64,000 nt of DNA from Isoetes taiwanensis (taxonomy: Eukaryota > Streptophyta > Lycopodiopsida > Isoetales > Isoetaceae). This document shows, in pieces, positions 63,231 through 64,000 of the stretch. Numbering within the stretch: position 1 is the first letter of the stretch; each line of letters opens with the position of its first letter. The position numbers and the translations under genes are program-made. The notes beneath the pieces were generated by a model, which saw only the letters and a program-made list of their open reading frames with translations, did not search any database and was not told the origin of the DNA. The stretch is from contig JAJEKV010000008.1 in the NCBI GenBank assembly GCA_021234155.1, positions 20,743,959 to 20,807,958 of the forward strand. The letters are read 5' to 3'.

Positions 63231-64000
63231 GGGAGGTAGGCTAGCATTTCAACATATTTATGTTATTTCATTCCCTAAGTCACTCATCTTATGTATTAAT
63301 ATGTATTCGGATTTGTGTGCGTGTACCTTTGTAGCGCCTTCCATCCGATTGGAAACACAAGTTTTTTTTCGGACCAGGACACCTTCCGAATTTTGTGAAT
63401 TCCCTCAAGAACAGTAGGGGCGATGCACGTAACACTAACATAAAGGAAGGGCTGATGGCATTTTGATTGCAAGATGCCAATACATATTTGTTCCAATGCT
63501 CCGCAAGGCCCAAATGTGGCATTGGCAATACTTGTGCTTGCTGGTCCAAAGAAAAGCTCTTTTCCATCTATAGCTAGCCCAAGTATACGATCCTCTCTCC
63601 CAAAAGGTCATTGTACCCGATGCTAAAGTGGTCCGAAGTAAGTATGAGTTTCGCTTTTGTTTTTATGATTTGATTATTCGATATTGCAATTTCTTATGCT
63701 TGATTTATTCTCACATTGCAATTTTGCAGGTTTCATAAGCTTGTGATCAATAACATGATGCTCGGATCCAACAAATTTTAAGCCATGGTAGGAAGAACTT
63801 TGATGCTCCCCGTGTTCTCATTCCTAAAATGCCGAAACTAGTACCAAAGAACCCTTGCATGTACATTGTGGCTTACATGCACAAATTCATAGATGCCGTG
63901 GGTTGATGCACGCCAAGCTCCATTTTTGTAAGTAGAACATGTTATTTTCCTATTAGTTATTTGTTGGTATAGTCCTCTAATACTTGTGCACCATGCGATG
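63231..64000 (+). other. Further decayed coding pieces
   Basis: Short protein-like frames such as KCGIGNTCACWSKEKLFSIY (~63505-63570) and FHKLVINNMMLGSNKF after a TTGCAG acceptor (~63730) occur between intron-like AT-rich parts. They are not identified. The window ends within this region. Confidence 0.3.

Larger units (their letters stand above)
60153..64000 (+). mobile_element. Possible larger DNA element sharing MITE terminus (right end outside window)
   Basis: GGGTAAAAGCATGAAAGGGTGT at 60153 matches the terminus of the MITE at 23609 (GGGTAAAAGCATGTTAGGGTGT), and both are followed within ~60 bases by TGTACATA/AGTACATA-rich DNA. A decayed multi-exon gene follows. The opposite terminus is not in the window, so the element's limits are inferred. 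Confidence 0.45.

Noticed and set aside
1-64000. tRNA or rRNA genes
   Set aside because: No cloverleaf with A/B boxes and no rRNA core sequence was noticed on either strand. The initiator-tRNA match at 23559 is only the retroelement primer site.

Overview
The window looks like nuclear DNA of a plant (streptophyte) with a large, repeat-rich genome. The evidence is a Ty3/gypsy LTR retrotransposon primed by initiator-Met tRNA (TGGTATCAGAGC), L1-like LINEs of a type common in early-diverging land plants and streptophyte algae, a Helitron, several TIR elements, and intron-containing host-like fragments with TATA promoters and CT-rich leaders. I cannot name the species. Almost every coding region is broken, so most gene entries are pseudogenes or remnants.

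Layout. (1) 1-8.3 kb holds a cluster of small, mostly decayed genes on the + strand: a divergent histone H3-like gene, an unidentified decayed gene, two tandem-duplicate coiled-coil genes, and two more coiled-coil/acidic genes. Each is followed 80-215 nt past its end by a conserved ~65-nt imperfect hairpin with arms of the type GATCACACNANGCGAA. (2) 8.2-16.2 kb holds fragments of a DNA-transposon family, called here the T-family, with TIR TTAGGGCGGATTTGGGGTC. It carries its own coiled-coil gene and hairpin-bearing satellite DNA. A 3.8-kb non-autonomous Helitron is inserted in it, and its exact empty site is present at 27067/27068. A small intron-containing acidic-protein gene lies nearby. (3) 16.2-20.4 kb is a LINE copy on the minus strand, then a partial LTR with a primer-binding site and a 0.6-kb T-family MITE.

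(4) 21911-39520 is one nested Ty3/gypsy element with 1.65-kb LTRs and a perfect 5-bp TSD (TCCGG). Between its PBS and gag it holds a second long-tailed histone H3-like gene, split by a 4.1-kb T-family element, and an unidentified decayed gene with its own TATA box. Gag, protease, RT, RNase H, integrase and a chromodomain-like tail follow. The element landed in the last exon of a minus-strand gene, and the reading frame continues in phase across the TSD. (5) 39.5-45.6 kb holds that gene (ParB-like N-terminus, possible DNA-methyltransferase-like C-terminus), palindromic AAATGGCGC repeats, a retropepsin-like exon that has lost its catalytic triad, and a cluster of long palindromes. (6) 45.7-52.2 kb holds another LTR fragment, a nearly full-length LINE (46.86-50.88 kb), and a 5'-truncated paralogue of the gene in (5). 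(7) 52.2-60.1 kb has no recognisable gene, only minisatellites and one possible promoter. (8) 60.15 kb to the end starts with the same terminal sequence as a 322-bp MITE at 23.6 kb and contains a decayed multi-exon gene, possibly the body of the parent element.

The most unusual features are the recurring 3'-hairpins shared by small genes and T-family DNA, and two long-tailed H3-like genes, one of them inside an LTR retrotransposon.
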